The notes under the pieces are model-generated. The model was not told the origin of the DNA, searched no databases, and was given only the letters and a program-made list of their open reading frames with translations. From Glandiceps talaboti (lineage: Eukaryota; Hemichordata; Enteropneusta; Spengelidae): 64,000 nucleotides of DNA. How positions within the stretch are numbered: position 1 is the first letter of the stretch; the number at the start of each line of letters is the position of its first letter. Of the stretch, positions 22,049-33,629 are shown in pieces. Location of the stretch: NCBI RefSeq assembly GCF_964340395.1, contig NC_135552.1, forward strand, positions 937,001-1,001,000, read 5' to 3'. Both the position numbers and the translations under genes were made by a program.

Positions 22049-22543
22049 TTAAAGGCCCGTATTTCAATCCCGGGTCACCGCATTAGGGACTACTCCACCC
22101 AGTACACAGCGTCTTATCTGAGCGGATTAACACTCACGTCACCGTGTCCACATATCAATGACAACGATCAAACATTTACTAATCCTGTTATGACAGACAC
22201 TGTTTCTGCCTGAACCAAAATCATTTATAGTAACAACGGACATCGGAATCATTTCACTGCGTTGCTAGTCGTTGTGATACTCGAACTGTATTATGTACAG
22301 GCTCGCAACGAAACGGCCATATACACATTGAGCTTGAAAGTTCGGCCGACACAGTATACAGCGACTGTGCACTGAGTGTGCGTATTATACCATAGACAAT
22401 GGATGGCAGTTGTCTACTGCATATAACACTTTTGACTCGACAGAGGTGGTAATTTTGTTTCATTGTAATGTGTCATAATTATGTAACACATATAGTTTTA
22501 TAAATAAAAGAATGAATTTCACGAAAAAGAACCTTTTGTATGT

Positions 22544-22858
22544 TTGTTCAAAGATCGGAATACAAATGTACCCCGGGGAGACAGCTGTGTTGACGTATCA
22601 CACAACAATGCACTAGCGATGGCAAAGGAACTGTCTGAAGTAAATCGCTGTTTTGTTTATCGTTCATTGCAATGTCCCGAAAGGGTTGAACGGGCCAATT
22701 TTATAACTTTACCACTGTACAGTGAATCAAAATATGGAGCTTGGACGACAGCGTATGAATATAACGGGGTGTGCTGTACGCCGGGGATGTACGTACGTGG
22801 CAGGGTGGAGCCGAAGACAATACAATTGCACTTACAGCTACACGACTTTTGCAATTGA
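22544..22858 (+). CDS. Unrecognised 104-codon ORF inside the TTAA element
   Basis: Starts MFKDRNTNVPRGDSCVDVSH, is Cys-containing with a mixed composition, and ends LQLHDFCN. No motif recognised and no splice or promoter signal seen. It lies within a non-autonomous transposon, so it could be a captured fragment or chance. Low support as a gene. Confidence 0.2.
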   Translation: MFKDRNTNVPRGDSCVDVSHNNALAMAKELSEVNRCFVYRSLQCPERVERANFITLPLYSESKYGAWTTAYEYNGVCCTPGMYVRGRVEPKTIQLHLQLHDFCN

Positions 22859-23695
22859 AACTCATGATCCAAAAAATCTGTTTCGGCACCATTTTGAATA
22901 GTATTCTGCCTTCTTTCCTTGTATATTTTTGTCCAGACGCGTTACATTATTTTCTGTTGATGCAGCATGTACTATGTGTATCATAACACGGAAAGTCGGG
23001 TTGACGTCATGCTCAGTTTAGATTGAGATGATCGACATACTGCCACTTCCAACGACATGGTGAAAAAGAATGCTTTGTTAAATGTAATCAATTCAAAATA
23101 ATACGCAGATAATGGGCGGAAAAAACCCAAAAATTTACTTCTTTAAAAAAAATTTTTTACAGGTTCGTTATTATTTCGGGGGAGTTTGAATTTATTGTGT
23201 GATTTGGCACGCTCGGTATGTGTAACAGGGTGTACCGATTTTCAGCCTTCAATGCAAATGCCAAAACCACGTAAAATAGGATGTCATTATTTCCGGGTTT
23301 ACACATGAGGTAAAAGAAGGGTTTCGATTCCACCAAAAAGTATTACAAGAGAAATCGGCTAAAATATGGGCAATAATGTCATGTGTTTATAAAAAAGATC
23401 GCTTGCTAAGAAAACACTTGAGCTATAGATCAACCCGGTACCCGACTACGTGGGCGTAAGCTCGGTCTAACCGAACGGCTGAAAAGCCACAAACCAAACG
23501 GCCCTTTTCAGGGCCACCACATCCTCCAAAAAGAGTGTACCTTACCTAAACTACACGTTCATGTTTTGCGTATGTCGGTGTTGTCATTTGTTAGCAATTT
23601 TATTCGAATTTGAGATCAAAACACCTTTCTAATTGGTTTTCTACTGTATGTAAATGGTACTCCCATTACCAAAAAATAAAACCCAAACAGAAAGA

Positions 23696-23698
23696 CAA

Positions 23699-23737
<39 letters not shown>
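23696..23737. repeat. (CA)n microsatellite
   Basis: About 19 CA units after aatcacaca. Confidence 0.95.
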
Positions 23738-23738
<1 letters not shown>

Positions 23739-24212
23739 CAAACAAACACAAAATAGTCACATTTCTACCACTGTATATTTTTGCCTTGTCGCCGGACCGT
23801 ACTTCTGATTTGATCATTACCGTTATGTTATTATGGTAGGTAGAGGTAAATAATCTAGCGAATTGATTATCGAGATACTACCAACCCCCCCAGGGAGTTA
23901 CGCAAACGTTTACACAGTATTTGAGTGACAGCTGTTTGGACGCTTCTAACCTAACATTTCGCCACATACCACATGACAACATACATCAAATTTCGCTCCC
24001 GGATCATCATAATTTACAAAACAATTCACACAGGCACCTCTTCTACATATTTATAATTCATTTTGGGATACATTTAGAGTAAATGCTCGGGAAATAGCCG
24101 TGATTTTGACAGTTTTCTTGGAGCACCCAGGCGATGTTAGGCGTACGAGAGGCTTTGCATAAATGAGCGTCCCTACTGTAATCCTCCTTTTATAGTCGAT
24201 ACGGGCCTTTAA

Positions 24213-24478
24213 GTTGTTATGACAATCGACCGCATTCCTCACACTGTTTATGACCACCGGTATGTTTGTACTTCTTCTGGGTGCATTCTTTTTCTTTCAC
24301 TACAACTATACATTGTAAGTTCATTATCATACCAATCAGGAAAAGAATGTTTTTTCACCCTGATGACAGGCACACACTCTTTAATTAAACATTGTACGAT
24401 GTCAGAGAAATAACTAATCGACTCATCAAGTGAGTCAAATGAGTTCAGTAAATCCCAAGAAACTGGTGTAATAGGCAC
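24213..24478 (-). pseudogene. LINE-4 linker fragment, proximal piece
   Basis: SWDLLNSFDSLDESISYFSD, VQCLIKECVPVIRVKKHSFP and DWYDNEL form the segment between endonuclease and RT of CR1/jockey-type LINEs (compare WMSDEILDMIRNRDKFLKR in LINE-2). A frameshift lies near ERKRMH, after which KYKHTGGHK is read in another frame. It stops at TTAA, where the piggyBac-like element begins, and resumes at 22048. Confidence 0.75.
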
Positions 24479-24958
24479 AAATCTGGTTTCTTGAAACTGA
24501 AAACTGTTCGATCACATTTTATACCATTTCACTTTTTGATCGGATGTCATCACTTAATCACTGTATTCAATGTTAATTTCTTCAACATTACTTAGAAAAT
24601 GTAGATTAGAACTAAAGCCACAACATTATACATGTGTCGCTTAGTAGGTAAAATCTGGAATTGGTTCAGGTCATAGAGTGAGAAAAACAGCTGTGAATGC
24701 ATCTGCCTTCTTTCCTTTTGAATAATCAATTTCTGCTTGTTTGGGTTTGTTTCTCCCAGACCAGGTGATATTAACACAAATGTGGTATACCATGTAATAG
24801 CGATAAAAGGGTTAAGCTCCAGGTACATGTACCTAGATTTTTGTATAACTAATAGTGACAACTGAGGTAAAAGTTGACAGCTGTAGGAAGATGATGGAGA
24901 ATCAACCAAACCCATAAGCTCCACTCAGTTGTAACTGATAGTGGAGTTTAAAACTTAC

Positions 24959-24990
24959 CTTAGAAGGTTGTCCTCTTCTGAATCAAATTC
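24959..24990 (-). CDS. 32-nt micro-exon upstream of the ORP PH exon
   Basis: Flanked on the minus strand by acceptor ctattttttgcag and donor GTAAGTTTT, both strong. It encodes EFDSEEDNLL plus AG of the next codon. Joining to 21153 gives ..[12 protein letters not shown].., so phases agree exactly. Acidic N-terminal stretches before the PH domain are common in ORPs. It would follow exon 1 (46847-46951), which ends in phase 0 as required, but that link is inferred. Confidence 0.72.
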
Positions 24991-25177
24991 CTGCAAAAAA
25001 TAGAAAGAGAAACATGCATTACATGTATTTTGTATGCTACATTGTACAATGTATGAAATCTCATCTATCAGTTTCAGGGAGCTGTGTTGGGTGTACACAT
25101 ACATGTACATGTGTGACAAAAAATAGATTTAAAAGACACATAACACAAAGTGGTGAAAATACAAAAACAATTACCAA

Positions 25178-26285
25178 TTAAAGCTGTAAGCAGCATTTGC
25201 GGGGCCCAAGCGGTTTGCCCAGCAGGCAATGATGTGCTGCATGGAGGTTGGTGTAGTCTTCTTTCTACATGCCAAATTGTAAGGTTATCTATACACTGGT
25301 TTTAGAGCAGAACATTTTTAAAATGATTTGAAGTAAAATGCAATATGGCCCCACTGGATTTCTTAAATCAATGATTGCCGTGAAACCACACATTGAAATT
25401 TTTTCTCATTTACAAACTTTAAATTAGTCTATTGATTCTATTTGCCAAAATGCAAGTCAATCAGTGCAGTGCTTTTGTAGAAGTTGGCATTTTGAAATTT
25501 TCATAAAATACAACACGCTGTCATAGCAGTCAACCCATTCGCAAACTTGAAAGACATCACTTAGATGATGCTATACACAAAAGATCACATCAAGTTGACC
25601 ACTTGTTCTGGAGAAGAAGATTTTTAAAGGAAAAATGAAATTTTTTCGAAAATCCAATATGGTGGCCAAAGTCACATGACTGCTCGTGATTTTATTACAA
25701 ACTTTAAAGCAATCAAGTAGTTGATTCTATTTGCCAAAAAGCAAGTCAATCAGTGCAGTGCTTTTGGAGAAGTCAATTGTCAAGTTTCGTAAAATCCAAT
25801 ATGGCCACTATAGAGGTCAACTGATTGCAACACTTTTCTCAAACTTGAAAGACATCACTTAGATGATGCTATACACAAAAGTTCACACCAAGTGGACTGC
25901 TCATTCTGGAGAAGATTTTTAAAGGAAAAATGCTATTTTTTCGAAAATCCACATGTCGGCCAATGTCACGTGACAGCATGTTATTTTATTGACAAAATTA
26001 AAAGGGCAAGGACATGCATAGTACTACCAAAGTTTCAGCCAACTGCACCCCTATGTTTTGATAAGAAATCACTTTAAGATTTTCATGAAATCTAATATGG
26101 TGGCCAGGTCACGTCACCAGCCTGAAATTCCTGGGACAGGTGCATGAGTACTTATGGTCCCCAAGAAGCCTACCAAGTTTGAAAGGATTACGGGCAACCA
26201 TTTTCCAGTTCTAGCTCAACAAAAAAATGGCAGAAGAAGAAGAAAAAAGAAGAAAACCCTAACAATACCAATAGGGGCCCACAGC
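25178..26285 (+). repeat. H4 repeat with tandem core units and (GAA)n end
   Basis: Left end agctgtaagcagcatttgcggggcccaag, right end aaccctaacaataccaataggggcccacagc: the GCTGT..GGGGCCC motif occurs inverted at the two ends. Between them are two to three units of about 300 bp (cttagatgatgctatacaca at 25559 and 25858; gtcaatcagtgcagtgcttt at 25456 and 25746) and a GAAGAA run at 26230-26262. Layout as in H1-H3, with unrelated sequence. Confidence 0.65.
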
Positions 26286-26286
26286 C

Positions 26287-27193
26287 ATACACAATGGCAT
26301 TGTAGCACAACCGTATAGTTTTTTACATGTCTACCCACATGCTGATCCATGCTGCACATCTATAAGTGTTCAATTTCATTTGCTGAATGATTATTTCCTA
26401 CATGTATCCAGCCCTGTTATTATCTTTGCAATGTACGCCATCATTTGGCTGTTGCTGTGGGCATGGTCATGTTGCTAGACATCCTTGCATACATTTTTTG
26501 AATGTTCGTTCACTTCTCTTTGAATCCATGATGTTGTCTTTGCAGCGTACATGTATGCAATCTGTGGTTGTCGGTGCCAAAGTGGTTAAACCACTTGCCT
26601 CTTACCACTGCGGGTGGGGTTTGCACCCATTCAGGGTTTGATAAAATTTACCACGCTGCAAGTAAGAAGGTTGTCATTCAGTTTGACTTTACCAAACAAT
26701 GCAGGTTTTCCCCTGGTACTCCGGTTTCCTCGTGCATTAACACTGAAACCATGAGGGATGGTCCTCACTGTACTTCTTGGGAGACCCGTGTTTATATATG
26801 TAAAGAACTACATGTATACAGTATAACATTACTATTTGGCTGTTGCTATGGGCATGGTCACAACTAATAGAGATATTTGCATACATTTTTTGAATGTTTA
26901 CTCACTTGCCTACCAGATGATGTTGTCATTTTAACAGAATATACTGCCATTGCTGTTGGTAAGGGCGTGGTCATGATTGCTAGGGCCAATTGTGTCAAAA
27001 TGTTTTGAACAAAATGTGCAGAATAACACTTCTAAAAACATCTCACCAAATTCCAGTCTCAGTGACCAAGTACTTTTTTAAATATAAATTTTTTACCAAA
27101 ATTCACATTTGTACACCTTATTTGCATATCACTGATGAGATCATCATATGCTTAATATTTCTTAATTTATACAATCCCAAATGTATCCCCATT
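26287..27193 (+). repeat. H1 repeat copy g, first segment
   Basis: H1 start (caatggcattgtagcacaac) through the core units to tatccccatt. Interrupted within by a SINE-like insert (26557-26800) and at CCATT by the element at 27194. Continues at 29449. Confidence 0.8.
26557..26800 (+). mobile_element. tRNA-derived SINE-like insert
   Basis: Has an A-box-like TGGTTAAACCACTTG and a B-box-like GGGTTTGCACCC about 30 bp apart, followed by a conserved-looking body (gttttcccctggtactccgg, tttcctcgtgcattaacact). tRNA-headed inserts with a gttttc..ggtactccggtttcc body are common invertebrate SINEs. No functional tRNA fold is expected. Confidence 0.5.
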
Positions 27194-28109
27194 CAGGAGT
27201 GAACAAATCCACTGGTCCGAAGTCCGGGACCAGTGATTTTTGGGGGCAGACCATACAAATTTGACCTTGCCGTCGGACCAGTACCTTAAACTGTAAAAAA
27301 TAGGTACAGCAACAACTGAATGTGAACAAACAAGAAATACGATCACGATGGAACTAAGACTGCACGCCTTGCATGACCTTTCGATGGATCATGAAGTATA
27401 ATCAGGTGACTTCTGATGTCAAACCAGCAATATGCGCTATAGAGGTACTAGGTATAGTGTATTGTTCAAGTGAATACGAAATTGATGTTAGAATGGGGGG
27501 GGGGGGGGGAGACGTGAACTTTGACAGTTGAATGGCTGGTGGTACGTGAATACATCATAGTAGTGGCCTTACATTGTAGTTTATTTCACTGAATCAACAA
27601 CAATGTGAAATGATAGACAGGAAATATCATTACTAATAGGGACATACTGAGGGACACAACAATTAGGAAGACAAGAATAATAATTTCATTGTATAATAAT
27701 TCAAATGTATCAAATGAAACATTTTATTTGCTATCATTCTGTCAGCATTGATTGTATTATTGTTTTTATTCATAAAGGAGCTTCAAATGATTTATATTAG
27801 AACCCCTTTCATGAAATGAAGTCATCCAAATGAAGCACAAACTTCGTGTTATCCCACAAAAGTCCAGGACAAAAGTTACAAAGTAATGTCCACTGGGCAA
27901 GTGAATAACAAAGCTTTCATCATTTTTGCCAACCTCAGTTACTTCCATGATAGCAATCATTGAGTGTCATCTTGGTTTTTCCAATAATTTACAAGGGTTG
28001 ACGATACCAGTCCTCCTGCATTGCTTTCTGCAATATGCTGGTCTCCACATGTACAGTTGACTTCGAACCTCAGATGTGTGCACATGTGTGTTGATGCTTG
28101 GGTTTGAAG

Positions 28110-28335
28110 TTTCAAACAAATGTAAACATACTCTGAATAGGTCGCCAGTGTAATGAATGAAGAACTGGGGTAATATGCTCGACTTTTTTCCTTCTAATGA
28201 CAAGTTTTGCTGCTGAATTCTGAATAATTTGGAGCTTACGAATTTGTTGAAGTGTTAGACACATAACACAAATGCACTCCAAATCTGAGCGTTTATGCTG
28301 CTTATTATCATTTACTTTGCAATAGATAAAACATT
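28110..28335 (-). pseudogene. LINE RT C-terminal fragment captured in the hAT-like element
   Basis: On the minus strand it reads QQIRKLQIIQNSAAKLVIRR then VEHITPVLHSLHWRPI, the conserved C-terminal block of L2/CR1-like LINEs. It is not collinear with any RT upstream, so it is an orphan fragment. Confidence 0.65.
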
Positions 28336-28744
28336 ACAAGATCAAAAATATACATCACCTGTTTCATTTTCTCCTTGCATGTAATTTAGGTGTAACTAAA
28401 AATAATGTGCTAAGACCAACCCTAGAGAGAAATGGTATGCACCAAGGCATTTCCCACCATATCTTATCTTTTACCATCTGTAAACATAGGAGTCACTGTC
28501 CACACTACCTCTCAAATAAACGACTATTTCCCAAGTAGATTTGCTGTGTGGCAACCCATCTTGTAAATAATTTAGACCCATCTGAAACGTGAATGGCTGT
28601 AAAGTTTTAAATGGACAACACGGACAATGGTCAATCTTTTGAGCTATGGATTTATAGGAAAACAACTGACCAGCATGACACAAAATGAACAGTCTGATTC
28701 AGGGTTACAGATAGTCTACAAAGTATCTTTTTTAGCACTGTGAT

Positions 28745-28955
28745 ATGATATTTGCCAAAGCCTCAATAACTGGCGAATTTGATTTTATCTCCACACCGTC
28801 ACACGGACTCCCTCTAGTCAGGCAATGTATGTGTTCCTGGTTTTTTTCCAAAGCTTCGACGACTGGTGAATTTGATTTTATCTCAACACAGTCACGGACT
28901 CCCTCTAGTCAGGCAATGTATGTGTTGGTAGTTTTTTTTCGTGAGATTTTATAGG
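28745..28955 (+). repeat. Tandem duplication of about 105 bp
   Basis: gaatttgattttatctccac .. actccctctagtcaggcaat (28778-28826) recurs at 28869-28919 with few changes. Function unknown. Confidence 0.8.
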
Positions 28956-29448
28956 ATCAACTTTGAAGTGGTCAGTTTCTTTGTACAGTTGTGATGGTTT
29001 GTTTGCAAGTGTCTGGATTTTCCCAGGGATTTTCCAGACAAGTTTGACAAAACGCAGTACAACTTTTGTCGTCATACTGCAATCATGACTAAAACTGTTT
29101 GCCAATGTTCTTGTCACATACTTCTGTCAAATTTCTGATCCTTCGTGAAATCCAAGTGAAGTCGCCATTCAATGTTTTTTGTTTCGTCGATGCCTCAAAA
29201 ATAACCGTTACAAATATAATAGAATTGTCAATTGACTGAAACCAAGCATGTCAACTTTATATTTATTATTATAAATTGGGTATTGTTCAACTAAAAGTGG
29301 TGTACGTCTGAATATATAGATTCATAGGCAAGATTTAATGTTTCACATTAGCGGGACCAAGGACCACTAATTCTTCCAGCAGGACCATTGGATATTTGAA
29401 GGCATTGGTCGGGGACCACCAGTTCACAAAATGATTTGTTCACCCCTG

Positions 29449-29511
29449 CCATTACATTTCAGCCAAATCTGCTCGGTAATTTTTGGAATTAAATATTTTT
29501 GACCAACAAGT
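29449..29511 (+). repeat. H1 copy g, second segment
   Basis: ccattacatttcagccaaatctgctcgg continues H1 after the hAT-like element; interrupted again by an H2 fragment. Confidence 0.75.
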
Positions 29512-29735
29512 CATTGAAAATGACATAGTCCTCGCTATGATTGGGTTTTAAGGAACTGGCAGTTTATGTTGTCATTTTCAAACCTGGTTAATGTTGTTTG
29601 GCCTCATATGGTTCTTTTTTATATCACTACTCTGTTCAAGCATGTCTCAGTTATGGCTTTGGACATGGAAAATTCACCAACAAAATGGCTTGCAGACGGA
29701 ACCCAATCCATAAGTCCCCGCCGGACGAAGACTAA
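29512..29735 (+). repeat. H2 fragment inserted in H1 copy g
   Basis: Starts with a left motif AGTCCTCG (29529-29536), near-inverse of the H2 right hairpin arm CGGGGACT, and ends cataagtccccgccggacgaagactaaa. It is the only H2 copy showing a clear left motif, which supports a HINE-like structure for H2. Confidence 0.65.
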
Positions 29736-29805
29736 AAAGACACGTCTAGCCCCAATTTGCATATTATTGATGGAATCATCATGTCGAGAACATATCTTAA
29801 CACCC
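29736..29805 (+). repeat. H1 copy g, third segment
   Basis: aagacacgtctagccccaatttgcat.. up to the duplicated CACCC. Confidence 0.7.
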
Positions 29806-30424
29806 CACTGTACAAGATTTTAACCACAACGCTCTCTGATTTGTACTGTTGGACATCAGCTCCTTGAAGTGAGACAAAATCTCACCTGTGTACAGGATTT
29901 TGTAAGAATATTTTTGCCATTTTCAAAATGTAGAATTGACACTGATGAGTTTCTGAATATATATTTTGATTGGTTCTGGTATCAATGATTTATTGTAGAA
30001 GGAGTAGCAATTTTAGAAATTCGTCAACAGATTTTCTTGAAAGACATGCAAAATATTTTCCACAAAACTAAGGAAAATATATGCACCTGTTAATGTGTTT
30101 GCCAAAGATATAGATTTATTTGAATAGGTATGACAAAAGAAATTTACATACTAAAACTCATCATACACAGTCTACCCAAGTTATTGATACTTTGACATTG
30201 AAAAGTGTTTTATTTACAGTACATGTTTCATTTACTTTTTAGCACATTTCATGCAAAATTTAGAACTTTATTTTTGATTCCCAAACATACTTTTGTTACA
30301 TATTAATTAAACGTAATTACTAGGCTTAAAATGTTGACAAATATGGGTTATTGAAGAAGTTATAAAATAAGGAACTTCCAAGCATACCAATCAGAGAGAG
30401 TTGTGGGTAAGATATTGCACAGTG
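29806..30424. mobile_element. MITE with TIR of about 40 bp, CACTGT..ACAGTG
   Basis: Left CACTGTACAAGATTTTAACC; right, read inward, CACTGTGCAATATCTTACCC. Similarity continues inward (cacaac.ctctctgatt). Target duplication CACCC at 29801-29805 and 30425-30429, and the H1 sequence (..cttaa-caccc-ctaagaatg) is restored on removal. 619 bp, no coding capacity. Confidence 0.82.
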
Positions 30425-30597
30425 CACCCCTAAGAATGTTCCCGTCAAATTTCAGACCAATCTACCAAGCAGTTGTTGAGTTTAAGTTTTTTGACCAAAA
30501 AATATAATTTTTTTACCCAAATCACATACATGTGATGAAATCATTTTGCTTTGACTTCCCAACTACACACCAAAAGTAATGTCCCCACCAAATATCT
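30425..30597 (+). repeat. H1 copy g, fourth segment (truncated)
   Basis: cacccctaagaatgttcccg .. ccccaccaaatat; the microsatellite and terminal hairpin are missing. Confidence 0.75.
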
Positions 30598-30605
30598 ATA
30601 GCTAA

Positions 30606-30743
30606 GCACATCATTGTAAACCACAGCCTCTTTTACGACACCTTCCTGAGAGGCCATTGTTCCATTCACATACAATTTACGTAGTTCAGTTCCAACTTGC
30701 CCCAGCTGATAATCGAAGGAAACGTAACCCTTGAAGATGTTTA
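30606..30743 (-). CDS. Candidate exon, unrecognised protein
   Basis: A good acceptor on the minus strand (gtacctatttctcag) is followed by an open frame starting in phase 2: NIFKGYVSFDYQLGQVGTEL then RKLYVNGTMASQEGVVKEAV. Composition and length look like a real exon, but no clear donor is seen (weak candidates GTAAAA near 30645 and GTGCTT near 30608). The phase does not fit directly between the ORP exons, so it belongs to another gene, an alternative transcript or a retrocopy. I do not recognise the family. Confidence 0.35.
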
Positions 30744-30984
30744 CTGAGAAATAGGTACATACATGTATTTACATAAATCATCGTTCACAGTTTGTTAATA
30801 CAAGAATATTTTCTCGTGAAAGAGTTCATAAAATCTTCTTTGCCTGTCACAAAAAACATTAGCAACGATCGACTTAGATCGACTGCAATGTGATCAAAAT
30901 AGAGTACAAAAGTAACATGATTGTACAGTACACCATTATGAAAATCACATAACCAATAATGTTTTAGCTGGAAATTTTGGTAAA

Positions 30985-32365
30985 AAATACTGCCAATGGC
31001 ATTGTAGCACAACTGCACATTTTTTTTAAATGTTTATGCTAGTCCATGCTAACAATAGGTGTTCATTTGCTGAATGACTATCCAGCTGCCTATCCAACTA
31101 TGTTGCTATCTTTGCGATAAAAGCATTCATTTTGCTGTTGCTATGGGTGTGGTCATGTTGTTAGATATATTTGCATACATTTTTAAATGTTTATTCATTT
31201 GTCTATTAATCCTCGTTATCTTCGCAATATATGTGATCATTTGGCTGTTGCTATGGGCGTGATCTTGTTGCTAGGCATATTTGCATATTTTCAATGCTTA
31301 TTCAATTGTCTATAAATCCCTGTTGTTATCTTCCCAATATGTGTGATCATTTGGCTGTTGCTGTGGGCGTGGTCTTGTTCCTAGGCACATTTGCATTCAT
31401 TTTTTAATGATATCCATTTGTCTTTCTATTCCTGTTATCTTTGCAATATACATGATTATTTGGCTGTTGCTATGGGCGTGGTCTTGTTGCTAGGAAAATT
31501 TACATACATTTTTTGAATGTTTTGTCAATTGTTTATTAATCCCTGTTATTTTGAAATACACAGCCATTTGCTGTTGCTATGGGCGTGGTCATGGTTGCTA
31601 GGGTATTTGCATACATTTTTTGAATGTTCACTCACTTCCCTACAATGTAATGTTGTTATTTGACCAAAATATACTGCCATTTGGTTGTTGCTAAGGGCGT
31701 GGTCATGGTTACTAGGGCCAATTTTGTCAAAATGTTTTGAAGAAAATCTGCAGAAAAACACTTTCAGAAACATCTCACCAAGTTTCAGACTCATTGACCA
31801 AGTACTTTTTGAGATATAACTTTTTGACCAAAAATGAAAACTTTTACACCTAATTTGCATATCACTCATTGAATCATTGTATGCTTGATATTTCTTCGTC
31901 CATACATCCCTAGATGCATTCTCATTAAATTTCAGCCCAATCTGCTCACTGGTTTTGGAATTATAGATTTTCAACCAAACAGACACATTTTTTGCCCTAA
32001 TGTGCATATCACTGATGGGACTATCATGTCATGAACAATTCTTAGTAAAAACACCCTGAAGAATGTTCCACCCAAACTTCAACCCAATCTGCCCAGTAGT
32101 TTTTGAATTAAGTTTTTTGACCAAAAATCACATTTTTTGACACAAATCACAAACCAGTGGTAAGATCATTTTGATTTGAACAATTTCCCAACTAGACACC
32201 CAAGGTAATGGACCCACCAAATACCATGGCAATCAGTTCAGCGTTTTTTTGACTTTAAGTTGTTTACACACACATCCACACAGACAGACAGACAGACAGA
32301 CAGACAGACGGACGCCGGGCGATCCCTTTAGCACTACTGAACCACAGTTCAGTTGTGCTAAAAAT
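30985..32365 (+). repeat. H1 repeat copy h, complete
   Basis: Left motif TAGCACAACTG at 31005-31015; about six core units; unique right half; CAGA microsatellite at 32280-32312; terminal hairpin 32329-32360 (14-bp arms, one mismatch, 4-nt loop). The left motif is identical to the inverse of the last 11 bases of the hairpin. Confidence 0.85.
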
Positions 32366-32439
32366 TTAGTTATATTATTGGGCATCATTTATTAAAGTCG
32401 ATATTTGATCATTTCATTCAGAAATTGTAGTTAACTTAC

Positions 32440-32504
32440 ATTTCTTTTCCATACTTGTGCGAGATCGTCATTTTCACTTGGCAACTTGTAAACAAAGTTG
32501 CCTT
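32440..32504 (-). CDS. Candidate small exon, unrecognised
   Basis: A strong donor (GTAAGTTAA, minus strand) ends an open frame encoding GNFVYKLPSENDDLAQVWKR plus Asn. The proposed acceptor (aaaaatag) has a weak pyrimidine tract. The KLP..n...VWKR pattern is reminiscent of DNA-binding THAP-like sequence, but no zinc ligands are visible, so I do not assign it. Confidence 0.28.
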
Positions 32505-32509
32505 CTATT

Positions 32510-33389
32510 TTTCACGATGTAAATGTTATGTGAATTTAAAAGTGCATCAGCCAAGTAAAAATAACAGATTTACACTGAATGCCTTCCGTAAGGGTAATAT
32601 TGAGTTTTTTGTTCCTACACATACATGTAATAATGCAACAATTTTGGTTACAGTAGGCTACTACATGTAGTACATGATATACCCCTGAATTGGCAAAAAG
32701 GTGTGCCAAACTATACTGAAAGGACTTTGTGATATCAATCTATGTATGTAGTGGAACAGGTGTAATCGCTTTTGAAATGAAACTATTCAAATTTATAGGG
32801 ATACACATACATACATTGTATATGTACATTTACCCATGCATACAGAACAAATGTATGGATTGCTTATTGGTATCATTTGAACATAATGAATTTTAGCTAT
32901 ACTTTGTATGTGATTTTTGAAGTCCCAGTGAAAGTTAGTTTAATAGTTATCGAAAAAGTTTTCAAATGTCTGCTACCTATTCTCAGTACAGGTAAGCTTG
33001 ACTCGACTTCACTCCACCTGAAGGAAGTAGCAATTTCCTACATACCTGGGATATATCTGTACACTCATTTCCACGGCAAATATATAAACAAAATCCAAAC
33101 CGTCATAACATCGCCAGTACGTTTTTGGTTTCTCAAAATATAGAAATCAGATCTGGACAGAACCCTATCGATATATATTTTGATATACGTACATTTCAAT
33201 ACAAGCAACTGGAATACCTTGAATGGTCTAGAACAAAGCCAATCAATGTCGGAAATTGGGGGAAAATTTGACCCAATTAAACCACTTTAGTACACTGCCC
33301 AACATTGCAACACAGTAACAACATTTATTTACCTCATTTGCATTGTTGTGATAATATGTTAATACAAATAAATACATGCGTTCTGGCAG
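32510..33389. other. Unannotated stretch
   Basis: Only a lone gccttccgtaaggg (about 32580), similar to the H3 left motif, and scattered acatgtac words. No gene supported. Confidence 0.3.
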
Positions 33390-33580
33390 CATTTGCTGCA
33401 TAATTATCCAGTTGCCTATCCAGTCCTGTTGTTACATGTGTGTATCCCTGCAATATACACGATCATTTGGCTCTTGTTATGGGCGTGGTCATGTTGCTAG
33501 GCATATTTTCATTTTGGTTGCATTTTTTTATTGTTTGTTCATTTGTCTATGAATACCTGATGTTATCTTTGTGATATACA

Positions 33581-33627
<47 letters not shown>
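33390..33627 (+). repeat. H1 fragment with (AC)n
   Basis: aattatccagttgcctatcc and ttgttatgggcgtggtcatg match H1 core; ends in (CA)n at 33580-33627. Confidence 0.7.

Positions 33628-33629
<2 letters not shown>

Larger units (their letters stand above)
22053..24208. mobile_element. TTAA-flanked (piggyBac-like) non-autonomous element
   Basis: Ends AGGCCCGTAT (22053-22062) and ATACGGGCCT (24199-24208), perfect over 10 bp, with TTAA on both outer sides (22049-22052 and 24209-24212). A TTAA target duplication is the hallmark of piggyBac transposition. LINE-4 sequence on either side confirms the insertion. No DDD transposase is visible. It carries an unrecognised 104-codon ORF, a (CA)n run at 23698-23736 and otherwise unique sequence. 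Confidence 0.78.
27194..29448. mobile_element. hAT-like element with 5-bp TSD (CAGGAGTG..CACCCCTG)
   Basis: Ends CAGGAGTGAACAAATC and GATTTGTTCACCCCTG, 15 of 16 matching. Target duplication CCATT at 27189-27193 and 29449-29453. Subterminal repeats of GGACCA/TGGTCC in both arms (27213-27300 and 29345-29420). The H1 repeat reads through when the element is removed. The interior holds a LINE C-terminal fragment and a G-run near 27497; no transposase is recognisable. Confidence 0.85.

Noticed and set aside
32440-32504. THAP-domain exon
   Set aside because: The KLP...VWKR pattern is suggestive, but no zinc ligands or AVPTIF-type motif are present, so it is only listed as an unrecognised candidate exon.
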